NCBI GenBank assembly: GCA_934408705.1
Contig: CAKRVL010000139.1
Span: 1-5,025, forward strand
DNA from: an uncultured Blautia sp.
Lineage (GTDB): Bacteria; Bacillota; Clostridia; Lachnospirales; Lachnospiraceae
Length of the DNA: 5,025 nt
Reading direction: 5' to 3'
The first letter of the stretch is position 1. Every line of letters begins with the position of its first letter. Positions 1 to 5,025 of the stretch are shown piece after piece. The notes below the pieces were generated by a model, which worked only from the letters and a program-made list of their open reading frames with translations, was not told where the DNA came from and searched no databases. The translations under genes were made by a program, and so were the position numbers.

Positions 1-35
1 TTCTTGCAGAAAGGGATTTGTAATAGAAATAGTTA

Positions 36-90
36 TAGCTGTCCGGATAATTTCATATATTCCTCATATAATAGAAAATCCGGACAGCTA
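36..90. terminator. Long inverted repeat, probable (bidirectional) terminator
   Basis: Perfect 13-bp arms TAGCTGTCCGGAT (36-48) and ATCCGGACAGCTA (78-90) enclose a 29-base A/T-rich interior. That interior can pair further: TTTC at 51-54 with GAAA at 74-77, then ATATAT at 55-60 with the 66-72 stretch, leaving small bulges and a TCCTC tip. On the plus strand the stem is followed closely by TTTT (92-95), as in an intrinsic terminator for a gene lying left of the window. On the minus strand, the direction of the amidohydrolase that ends 38 bases away at 129, the tail is U-rich but interrupted. The likely role is to end transcription from one or both sides. A dispersed palindromic repeat is an alternative that a single copy cannot exclude. 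The rest of 1-128 holds nothing else I can support. Confidence 0.55.
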
Positions 91-128
91 CTTTTAAGAT
101 TAATTATTTAATTCAATAGAAAATGATA

Positions 129-1271
129 TTATTCCACTTCCTTACCGTCAATCAGTACATGTCTGATAACACCGGTCACATCAAATGGAGTGCCATCTAC
201 GATAACGATATCAGCGTCTTTTCCCTCTTCAAGGGAGCCAACACGGTCTGCGATACCGATATGCTCAGCAGGGTTGATCGTTACCGCGCGAAGAGCGTCG
301 AATTCATCCATTCCGGCTTTGATCGCAAAGCCTGCACAGAGTGGGAGATAGTGGAGGGGAATTACCGGCGCGTCTGTGATAATGGAAACATGACATCCGG
401 CTTTGGCAAGAATTCCCGGGGTCTCCCAGGTCTTATTCTGAAGCTCAAATTTCGTCGCATGACCAAAGGTAGGACCGACTGCAAGGGGAAGATTCTCTTT
501 TGCAAGTTCATCAGTAATCATATGTCCCTCTGTTACATGCTCCAGAGTCAGACCAACACCAAATTCTTTTGCAATACGGATCGCAGTGAAGATATCGTTT
601 GCCTGATGTGCATGAGCCTTTAAGGGAATCTGGTGATTCAATACGGGAATCAGAGCTTCTGATTTCTGATCATAAGGCGGGATTTGGGAAACATCGTCAC
701 CGGCCGCTTCTTTTTTCGCCTTATAAAGCTTGGCTGTGTTTAATGCCTCACGGATTTTAGATGCATTTGTCATACGGCTGGAGATTCCCTGTTTCTGGTA
801 GCAACGCTTGGGATTTTCACCGAAAGCACATTTCATGGCAATTGGGAATTTTACGATCATATTGTCAATACGGGTACCTACAGGTTTGATAGCTGCAAAG
901 GTTCCGCCAATTGGATTGGAGCTGCCAGGACCGGTTGCGAAGCAGGTAACACCGGCCTTTGCAGCCATATTCATACAGGGATCAAATGGGTTGAGGCCAT
1001 CGATAGCCTGTACTTGTGGAGTGACAGGGTCATTAAGCTCATTGTAGTCCTGTCCTTCGTATCCGATTCCATAGCCGTCAAGACCTGTGTGGCAGTGTGC
1101 GTCTATGAAGCCTGGATACACGTGAAGTCCGGTGGCATCGATTACCTCAGCATTTTCAGAGGAGATATGTTTTCCGATTTTTACAATCTTTCCGTTATCA
1201 ATCAGAATGTCAGCGACAAATACCTCCTTCGTTACTGCTGTGTGAAGTATTCCATTCTTAATGCAAATCAT
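129..1271 (-). CDS. Metal-dependent amidohydrolase, imidazolonepropionase-like (COG1228 type)
   Basis: This is a cytoplasmic hydrolase of the amidohydrolase superfamily, 380 aa, full length for the group. A small N-terminal beta-sandwich (about 1-50, completed by residues 345-380) flanks a TIM barrel. Visible active-site signatures are the strand-1 motif DAHCH (H59, H61), a GENPK motif at 151-155 (E152) typical of one uncharacterised subgroup, AHAH at 219-222, EH at 244-245 and ITDAP with the likely catalytic D300. The C-terminal NPAEHIGI...GSLEEGKDADIVI stretch (333-357) is classic for the superfamily. E152, or K147 just before it, may be the metal-bridging ligand; this is inference. No signal peptide is visible. 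The start is set by AAGGAGG at 1279-1285, 7 bases before ATG. The gene follows a MATE transporter gene by 43 bases on the same strand, so the two are likely one operon. The substrate cannot be read from the sequence; lack of other histidine-degradation genes argues against a plain hutI label. Confidence 0.9.
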   Translation of the reverse strand: MICIKNGILHTAVTKEVFVADILIDNGKIVKIGKHISSENAEVIDATGLHVYPGFIDAHCHTGLDGYGIGYEGQDYNELNDPVTPQVQAIDGLNPFDPCMNMAAKAGVTCFATGPGSSNPIGGTFAAIKPVGTRIDNMIVKFPIAMKCAFGENPKRCYQKQGISSRMTNASKIREALNTAKLYKAKKEAAGDDVSQIPPYDQKSEALIPVLNHQIPLKAHAHQANDIFTAIRIAKEFGVGLTLEHVTEGHMITDELAKENLPLAVGPTFGHATKFELQNKTWETPGILAKAGCHVSIITDAPVIPLHYLPLCAGFAIKAGMDEFDALRAVTINPAEHIGIADRVGSLEEGKDADIVIVDGTPFDVTGVIRHVLIDGKEVE

Positions 1272-1278
1272 AGGAAAT

Positions 1279-1285
1279 CCTCCTT
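1279..1285 (-). promoter_or_regulatory. Ribosome binding site of the amidohydrolase gene
   Basis: On the minus strand the sequence reads AAGGAGG, a full match to the anti-Shine-Dalgarno consensus, 7 bases before the ATG at 1271-1269. It lies in the 43-base gap after the upstream MATE gene and fixes the start. No convincing promoter is visible in that short gap, which supports read-through from the MATE gene. Confidence 0.85.
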
Positions 1286-1314
1286 ATAAGTGTTATATGT
1301 GAAAATAAGTACGA

Positions 1315-2670
1315 TCAATCAAAATCTCTGGTAATATTTGTAAGCCATTTACCTCTGAAATAGTGAATAAATACTACTGGCATTTTTTCAAGTTCATCCA
1401 AAGACATTACGAAGTATACCCAGATAGGCGGCAGCTTTAAAACATATGCAGCAAGGAATGTGAGAGGAACTGCAACAAGCCACATAAATATGGAATCGAT
1501 GATCATTCCAAATCTGGAATCACCTCCACCTCTGAAGCAGCCGCATATAAGACAGGTATTAATACCTTCTCCAACAAGACGCCAGGTTGTCATAATGATA
1601 AAAACGCCAAGATAATAAATGGCTGTTTCGGTCAGTTTATCTCGGTAGAAATCCAGTATCAAAGGACGAATCGCCAGAATAACAGCACATCCGATCAGAC
1701 TTACAATGATTGTTATCCTGAGCATCCGTTTCCCATATTCTCTGGCTGTATCAATATGGTTTTTACCAAGCTCCTGACTGATAATGATGGTAGTAGCATT
1801 GGCGAAACCACGACAAGCGATAGCACCAATATTTACCCCCATAACAGCGACGGCATTTGCAGCGACCATATCATTACCAATATGACCAAGAATTGCTGCG
1901 AAAGCTGAACTGGCAAAGCTCCAGACAATGTCATTTATTACTGCCGGGGTTGCAATTTTCATAAAATCCTGGAACAGAATCCCCGATTTCGCAAAGAGGT
2001 ATTTTATTCGGAATCTCACATTTGATTTGTTCAGGGAGTAGATAAGACAAATCAACACCTCTGCGATTCTTGCAATCACAGTACCAAGAGCAACACCGGT
2101 AACGCCAAGCTTCGGAAGCCCGAATAAACCAAAAATGAAGGTGGCATTGCAAAGTACATTGACGCAAAGGGAAACAATGTATGTAACAGATGGCAGCATT
2201 ATTTTTCCGATACTTCGAAGGGCACTCATAAAAACCTGAGAGAATCCCATAAACATAAGTGAAAATGAAAGTACCCTCAAGTATTCACTGCCGGCAGCAA
2301 TTGTGTCAGGACTGTTTGTGAAAATCTTCATAACCATAGTTGGCATGGAAAAGGAGATAAGGAAAAATACCAGAGAGATAATTAATGTACATCGCTCCGC
2401 TAAGCCGAGAATCCTTTCTACGGTCTTTTTATCACCTTTTCCCCAGTACTGGGCACATAAAACTGAAGTACCTGTGGCCATCCCGTAATATATACAAAAA
2501 AGAATAAAAGTATATTGATTGGCAAGGGATGAAGCTGACATGGCAGTCTGGCTTACATATCCAAGCATTACAGTATCAGCAATATTTACCAATGTTGAAA
2601 TCAGATTTTGAATCATAATTGGAAATGCCAATTTTGATGCATATTTCAAGAAATCTTTTTTATTAAGCAT
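1315..2670 (-). CDS. MATE family multidrug/metabolite efflux transporter (NorM/DinF-like)
   Basis: Inner-membrane antiporter of the MATE family, 451 aa, usual length. Proteins of this family export organic cations, drugs or metabolites in exchange for Na+ or H+. About twelve hydrophobic segments can be drawn, roughly at 13-35, 50-72, 95-117, 131-152, 160-184, 190-212, 235-260, 268-295, 318-340, 350-372, 385-410 and 414-436, in two homologous halves. Family signatures include ADTVMLG (31-37) in the first helix, GTSVLCAQYWGKGD (67-80) after helix 2, ALRSIGK (150-156), and in the second half TPAVIND (241-247), ISQELGKN (297-304) and FRGGGDSRFG (379-388). ATG is preceded by AAGGA at 2681-2685 with a longish 10-base spacer, so translation may be moderate. 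The gene is first in a probable two-gene unit with the amidohydrolase and diverges from a second MATE gene. The two MATE proteins differ clearly in sequence and are not a recent duplication. The exported substrate is unknown. Confidence 0.93.
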   Translation of the reverse strand: MLNKKDFLKYASKLAFPIMIQNLISTLVNIADTVMLGYVSQTAMSASSLANQYTFILFCIYYGMATGTSVLCAQYWGKGDKKTVERILGLAERCTLIISLVFFLISFSMPTMVMKIFTNSPDTIAAGSEYLRVLSFSLMFMGFSQVFMSALRSIGKIMLPSVTYIVSLCVNVLCNATFIFGLFGLPKLGVTGVALGTVIARIAEVLICLIYSLNKSNVRFRIKYLFAKSGILFQDFMKIATPAVINDIVWSFASSAFAAILGHIGNDMVAANAVAVMGVNIGAIACRGFANATTIIISQELGKNHIDTAREYGKRMLRITIIVSLIGCAVILAIRPLILDFYRDKLTETAIYYLGVFIIMTTWRLVGEGINTCLICGCFRGGGDSRFGMIIDSIFMWLVAVPLTFLAAYVLKLPPIWVYFVMSLDELEKMPVVFIHYFRGKWLTNITRDFD

Positions 2671-2704
2671 GTTACAGTTTTCCTTAGTTCTTAGAAGTTT
2701 ACAA

Positions 2705-2710
2705 ATTGTA
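2705..2710 (-). promoter_or_regulatory. Candidate -10 element for the MATE-amidohydrolase unit
   Basis: On the minus strand the hexamer TACAAT (5 of 6 matches to TATAAT) lies about 35 bases before the MATE start. The hexamer 17 bases further upstream (TATTCT, 2728-2733) is a poor -35, so this is a weak proposal. The element overlaps a small palindrome, TACAA-A-TTGTA (2700-2710), which could be an operator. Other A/T-rich hexamers between 2730 and 2800 could serve instead. Confidence 0.28.
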
Positions 2711-2760
2711 GTTTAACACACCTGATTAGAATATGCTATACAAAATATTAAGATATGGCA

Positions 2761-2789
2761 TTGTGAAATTACTTTTTATAAGCTAAAAT
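2761..2789 (+). promoter_or_regulatory. Candidate sigma-A promoter of the second MATE gene
   Basis: TTGTGA (2761-2766, 4 of 6 to TTGACA) and TAAAAT (2784-2789, 5 of 6 to TATAAT) are separated by exactly 17 bases. Transcription would begin near 2796, leaving a leader of roughly 38 bases before the ATG at 2834. The region is very A/T-rich, so other hexamers are possible, notably TATAAA at 2797-2802. Confidence 0.5.
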
Positions 2790-2819
2790 GTCATTGTATA
2801 AAATTTGAGACTTTGGGTT

Positions 2820-2824
2820 GGGAG
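2820..2824 (+). promoter_or_regulatory. Ribosome binding site deciding the second MATE start
   Basis: GGGAG lies 9 bases before the ATG at 2834-2836. This favours 2834 over the in-frame TTG at 2813, which would place the ribosome binding site inside the coding region and has no good site of its own. The same GGGAG is 4 bases before an out-of-frame ATG at 2829 that opens a two-codon frame (ATG ATA TGA). Confidence 0.7.
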
Positions 2825-2833
2825 TATAATGAT

Positions 2834-4156
2834 ATGACGAAAGATCTGACTACAGGGAAAATTATGCCCATTCTTGTTAATTTTACAGTGCCGCTTGTTT
2901 TGGGAAATCTGTTTCAGCTGACTTATAATGCAGTTGACAGCATTATTGTAGGACATTTTGTAGGAAAAGAAGCTCTGGCAGCTGTGGGGATCTGCAATCC
3001 GGTAAGTACATTGATGATACTATTTCTGAATGGATTGTGTATGGGAGCCAGTATCCTGATGGGGATTCAGTATGGGGCGAAAGATTACGAAACTTTGCAC
3101 AGACAGATCAGTACAACTATGTTGTCCGGTGCAATCTTTTCATTTTTTCTGACTCTGGTTTGCGTGATATTTGCTGTGCCCATTCTGTTGTTATTGCAGG
3201 TGGATCCATCCATTATGGATATGACAGTGCAATATTTGCGGATCATTTTTCTGGGATTAATGTTTACATTTTTATATAACTTTTTTTCCAGTACATTAAG
3301 GGCATTGGGCGACAGCGCATCCCCCTTGTATTTTCTGATCATCAGTGCGATCCTGAATATTTTCGGAGACCTGTTTTTTGTTATCGTGTTAAAAGCGGGA
3401 AGCAACGGATGTGCCATTTCCACAGTAATCAGTGAGGCACTCTGCTGTCTGTTTTGTATTATCTACATACAGAAAAAAGTACCGATCCTTCGGCTTGGTA
3501 AGAAATGGCTGGTATTTGATGCCGGCCTTCTGAAGAAAACAATTGCCTATGGGTGGGCGTCAGCCATGCAGCAGGCAACTGTACAAATGGGAAAAATTGC
3601 AATACAGGCACTGGTTAATACAATGGGAGTATCAGTAGCAGCTGCCTTTGCTGTGGTTAACCGTATTGATGATTTTGCAATCACACCGGAACAGAATATT
3701 GCCCATGCTATGACGGCACTGATGGCTCAGAATAAAGGCGCCGGGAAAAATGACCGTATGAGGGAAGGCTTCCGTTGCGGAATGATACTGGAAATTGTTT
3801 ATGGAGTAGTTGTTATGTTGATCTGTCTGGTTTTTGCTAGACCATTAATGGCGTTGTTTGTAAAAGATGAGGAAGTCATCGGACATGGAGTGGTTTATCT
3901 CCATCTGATCGCAGTAATGTATATTCTTCCTGCGATAACCAACGCAATTCAGGGATTCTTCCGTGGAATCGGCGATCTGAAGGTGACATTGATGAGTAGC
4001 TTTACCAATATGACAGTCCGAGTCATTGCAGCGGCTCCGATGATTTTATTATGGAATTTTGGTATTGAGGCATTGCCATATTCTTATCTGGCGGGATGGA
4101 TCGCCATGCTGCTTGTAGAAACACCTCTGATGCTTCGGATTTATGGAAGAAAGTAA
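2834..4156 (+). CDS. MATE family efflux transporter (YoeA-like group)
   Basis: Inner-membrane multidrug/toxin extrusion antiporter, 440 aa from the chosen ATG, normal for the family. The N-terminus MTKDLTTGKIMPILVNFTVP is characteristic of a large Firmicute MATE group: a short cytoplasmic stretch, then helix 1 carrying the conserved proline P20 and YNAVDSIIVGHFVG (31-44). About twelve membrane segments are visible, roughly 12-35, 49-75, 95-118, 130-152, 162-185, 190-212, 234-258, 264-290, 316-340, 354-375, 385-408 and 412-435. Further signatures are STLRALGDSASP (153-164), NRIDDFAITPEQNI (276-289) with MAQNKGAGKNDR (297-308), and FFRGIGDLK (375-383), the second-half counterpart of the first motif. 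The gene has its own promoter and a strong terminator, so it is probably a single-gene unit. It diverges from another MATE gene, with about 160 bases shared between their starts. A start at TTG 2813 would add seven residues but is less likely. The substrate is unknown. Confidence 0.93.
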   Translation: MTKDLTTGKIMPILVNFTVPLVLGNLFQLTYNAVDSIIVGHFVGKEALAAVGICNPVSTLMILFLNGLCMGASILMGIQYGAKDYETLHRQISTTMLSGAIFSFFLTLVCVIFAVPILLLLQVDPSIMDMTVQYLRIIFLGLMFTFLYNFFSSTLRALGDSASPLYFLIISAILNIFGDLFFVIVLKAGSNGCAISTVISEALCCLFCIIYIQKKVPILRLGKKWLVFDAGLLKKTIAYGWASAMQQATVQMGKIAIQALVNTMGVSVAAAFAVVNRIDDFAITPEQNIAHAMTALMAQNKGAGKNDRMREGFRCGMILEIVYGVVVMLICLVFARPLMALFVKDEEVIGHGVVYLHLIAVMYILPAITNAIQGFFRGIGDLKVTLMSSFTNMTVRVIAAAPMILLWNFGIEALPYSYLAGWIAMLLVETPLMLRIYGRK

Positions 4157-4162
4157 AAGAAA

Positions 4163-4193
4163 GGACATCCTGAAAACCAGGATGTCCATTTTT
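4163..4193. terminator. Rho-independent terminator, bidirectional
   Basis: A perfect 10-bp stem, GGACATCCTG (4163-4172) and CAGGATGTCC (4178-4187), closes a 5-base loop AAAAC. It is followed on the plus strand by TTTTT (4189-4193), six bases after the MATE stop. Read on the minus strand the same stem is followed by a long pyrimidine tail (TTTCTTTTACTTTC), so it can also end the convergent small gene whose stop is at 4211. Confidence 0.9.
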
Positions 4194-4210
4194 ATGAAAA
4201 GGAGCGAATA

Positions 4211-4369
4211 TTATTTGTGGAACAGACGTCTGACAAAGGCAAGAAGACCAAGATGCTCAGACTTCGTGTAGTCAGTTATAAAATTGTCACAATACATATA
4301 ACGTTCTGCTCTGATCCATTCTGGAACTGGAAGTGCCTCCAGGGAACTGGTATATTCTGCGAATTTCAT
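4211..4369 (-). CDS. Small protein of unknown function, 52 aa
   Basis: I do not recognise this protein. The case that it is a real gene is good: AAGGAGG (4377-4383) sits 7 bases before ATG, an extended -10 promoter lies 46 bases upstream of the ATG, codon choice is ordinary, and a terminator stem follows the stop. The protein is hydrophilic at first (MKFAEYTSSL), has a PVPEWIRAERYMY patch at 14-26 rich in aromatic and charged residues, one cysteine (C27), and ends in a basic, possibly amphipathic helix LGLLAFVRRLFHK (40-52). There is no signal peptide, clear membrane helix or metal-binding motif. It is convergent with the MATE gene and divergent from the PucR-family gene, with which it shares a control region of about 200 bases. 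It could be a cytoplasmic or peripheral membrane small protein; no function is proposed. An in-frame GTG at 4489 would lengthen it to 92 aa but would swallow the promoter and the ribosome binding site, so the shorter form is preferred. Confidence 0.72.
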   Translation of the reverse strand: MKFAEYTSSLEALPVPEWIRAERYMYCDNFITDYTKSEHLGLLAFVRRLFHK

Positions 4370-4376
4370 ATTCACG

Positions 4377-4383
4377 CCTCCTT
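4377..4383 (-). promoter_or_regulatory. Ribosome binding site of the 52-aa gene
   Basis: The minus strand reads AAGGAGG, a full consensus match, 7 bases upstream of ATG 4369-4367. It decides this start against the longer reading frame open to 4489. Confidence 0.8.
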
Positions 4384-4414
4384 TAATTTGTTTTTGTTTT
4401 TTTAAGTTATTTAT

Positions 4415-4423
4415 ATTGTAGCA
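4415..4423 (-). promoter_or_regulatory. Extended -10 promoter element of the 52-aa gene
   Basis: The minus strand reads TGC-TACAAT: a TGn extension directly before a hexamer with 5 of 6 matches to TATAAT. No good -35 hexamer sits 16-18 bases upstream, which is acceptable for extended -10 promoters. Transcription would start near 4408, giving a leader of about 39 bases that ends in the consensus ribosome binding site. Confidence 0.5.
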
Positions 4424-4479
4424 CAAAAATAAAGAAAAACTATAGGGGCAGATTCTAAAAATCGAGGGAGAAATATGTG

Positions 4480-4506
4480 TTGACAGCACAAAAGATATGG
4501 TATAAT
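4480..4506 (+). promoter_or_regulatory. Promoter of the PucR-family gene
   Basis: TTGACA (4480-4485) is a perfect -35 and TATAAT (4501-4506) a perfect -10, with a TGG extension (4498-4500) in front of it. The spacer is only 15 bases rather than 17, so the two ideal elements are probably not used together at full strength; the extended -10 may carry recognition, or an activator may correct the geometry. The expected start is near 4513, leaving a leader of about 54 bases. Confidence 0.72.
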
Positions 4507-4555
4507 AAGGATGTAAAATTTGAACGCTTTACAGTACAGGTTTGGGTAACAAAAA

Positions 4556-4562
4556 AGGGAGG
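4556..4562 (+). promoter_or_regulatory. Ribosome binding site of the PucR-family gene
   Basis: AGGGAGG matches 6 of 7 bases of the consensus and lies 4 bases before the ATG at 4567, a tight spacing. The next in-frame ATG codons (4588, 4591) are too far away and would cut into the conserved N-terminal domain. Confidence 0.65.
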
Positions 4563-4566
4563 GTTT

Positions 4567-5025
4567 ATGAGTTTTACAATACAGGATATGATGCTGATAG
4601 CAGAGACAAGATATGAAATGAAGTTTCTGGCAGGACGAAATGGCTGGTCTAATTCAATCAGCTGGGTACATCTTCTGGAAGATACAACGATTATACAGAA
4701 TTTCTGGGGAAAGGAGCTGGCAGTGACAACAGGGCTTGGTTTTCCGGAAAAAGAAGACTGGATGCATTTGGCGCAGCAGCTGAACCGGTATCATGCATCA
4801 GGTCTGATCATCAATGTGGGGCAGTATATTTATGATGTGCCGGAAGAATTGAAAGCATACTGTGATGAAAATGACCTTCCGCTGCTGACAGTGCCCTGGG
4901 AGGTGCATTTGTCAGATATGATAAAGGATTTCAGCATTCACGTATTTCTGCAGGATACTACAGATGAGCAGATTGCGTCTGCCCTCATTGCGGCTATTGA
5001 GACTCCGGATAATCAGGATGCATAC
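4567..5025 (+). CDS. PucR family transcriptional regulator, N-terminal part (cut by window end)
   Basis: The first 153 codons of a DNA-binding regulator are present and the frame is open to the window edge. The visible part is the PucR-type N-terminal ligand-sensing domain (PF07905 type): MSFTIQDMML at the start, ISWVHLLED (31-39), KELAVTTGLGFP (49-60), GLIINVGQYI (79-88), VPEELKAYCDENDLPLLTVPWEVHLSD (91-117). These are the recurring signatures of the domain. Full-length members are usually several hundred residues, with a C-terminal PucR helix-turn-helix domain that must lie to the right. Bacillus PucR controls purine degradation genes, and other members control other nitrogen or amino-acid pathways, so the target here is unknown; the regulated genes may lie downstream. 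The gene has its own promoter and ribosome binding site and diverges from the 52-aa gene. Nothing in the visible part suggests a broken gene. Confidence 0.9.
   Translation, partial: MSFTIQDMMLIAETRYEMKFLAGRNGWSNSISWVHLLEDTTIIQNFWGKELAVTTGLGFPEKEDWMHLAQQLNRYHASGLIINVGQYIYDVPEELKAYCDENDLPLLTVPWEVHLSDMIKDFSIHVFLQDTTDEQIASALIAAIETPDNQDAY

Noticed and set aside
42..51. TCCGGATAAT occurs both in the left hairpin and near 5006 in the PucR-family gene
   Set aside because: It is a ten-base match without flanking similarity, and the second copy is ordinary coding sequence; treated as chance.
123..623. Plus-strand open frame of 166 codons antisense to the amidohydrolase
   Set aside because: It lies wholly opposite a well-supported enzyme gene, its product has no recognisable motif, and it has no ribosome binding site; it is a shadow of the real gene.
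808..1289. Two overlapping plus-strand open frames (808-1047, 1014-1289)
   Set aside because: Both are antisense to the conserved amidohydrolase coding region, lack start signals and show no family features.
1931..2167. Minus-strand 78-codon frame inside the first MATE gene
   Set aside because: It is an alternate-frame reading within a full-length transporter gene, with no independent ribosome binding site.
2303..2488. Plus-strand 61-codon frame opposite the first MATE gene
   Set aside because: It is antisense to an intact coding region and has no initiation signal.
2813..2833. TTG start giving the second MATE seven extra residues
   Set aside because: It would put the GGGAG site inside the gene; the family N-terminus MTKDLTTGKI begins at 2834 with a good ribosome binding site.
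3037..3423. Alternate-frame and antisense open frames within the second MATE gene
   Set aside because: The transporter frame is continuous and carries all family motifs; these frames have neither signals nor motifs.
4217..4405. Plus-strand 62-codon frame opposite the 52-aa gene
   Set aside because: No ribosome binding site precedes it, it follows a strong plus-strand terminator, and its end runs into the T-rich leader of the minus-strand gene.
4370..4489. Upstream extension of the 52-aa gene to a 92-aa product from GTG at 4489
   Set aside because: The extension covers the extended -10 element and the AAGGAGG site, starts inside the opposite promoter, and reads as low-complexity sequence from A/T-rich intergenic DNA.
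1..5025. Mobile element, CRISPR array, tRNA/rRNA or riboswitch
   Set aside because: I saw no transposase or integrase, no spaced direct repeats, no tRNA-like cloverleaf and no recognisable riboswitch core; the leaders are short (under about 60 bases).

Overview
The window looks like a chromosomal segment of a low-to-mid GC Firmicute, most likely a gut Clostridia member of the Lachnospiraceae type. The basis is strong AAGGAGG-type ribosome binding sites, sigma-A-like promoters, A/T-rich intergenic DNA, moderately GC-balanced coding DNA, and protein types common in that group (two MATE exporters, a metal-dependent amidohydrolase, a PucR regulator). This assignment is inference; there is no rRNA or other taxonomic marker in the window.

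Layout from left to right. Positions 1-128 hold no gene, only a long inverted repeat (36-90) that probably ends transcription. A minus-strand pair follows. The upstream gene is a 451-aa MATE-family efflux transporter (2670 to 1315). The downstream gene, 43 bases away, is a 380-aa amidohydrolase of the imidazolonepropionase-like superfamily (1271 to 129). They are probably co-transcribed. Positions 2671-2833 are a divergent promoter region. A second, different MATE transporter (2834-4156, 440 aa) is read on the plus strand and ends at a strong hairpin terminator (4163-4193). The same hairpin can serve a small convergent minus-strand gene (4369 to 4211, 52 aa) that has a consensus ribosome binding site and an extended -10 promoter. 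Last comes the 5' part of a plus-strand PucR-family regulator (4567 to beyond 5025), behind a promoter with consensus -35 and extended -10 elements.

How the genes may work together: both MATE proteins should export small, often cationic or drug-like, compounds using an ion gradient. The amidohydrolase is cytoplasmic and should hydrolyse a C-N or related bond, substrate unknown. PucR regulators often control purine or other nitrogen-compound catabolism, so the truncated regulator may govern genes to the right of the window. A link to the amidohydrolase is possible but not shown by the sequence.

I did not find a clear new defence or mobile system. The least explained items are the 52-aa small protein, the MATE-amidohydrolase pairing, and the start-stop overlap at the second MATE start.
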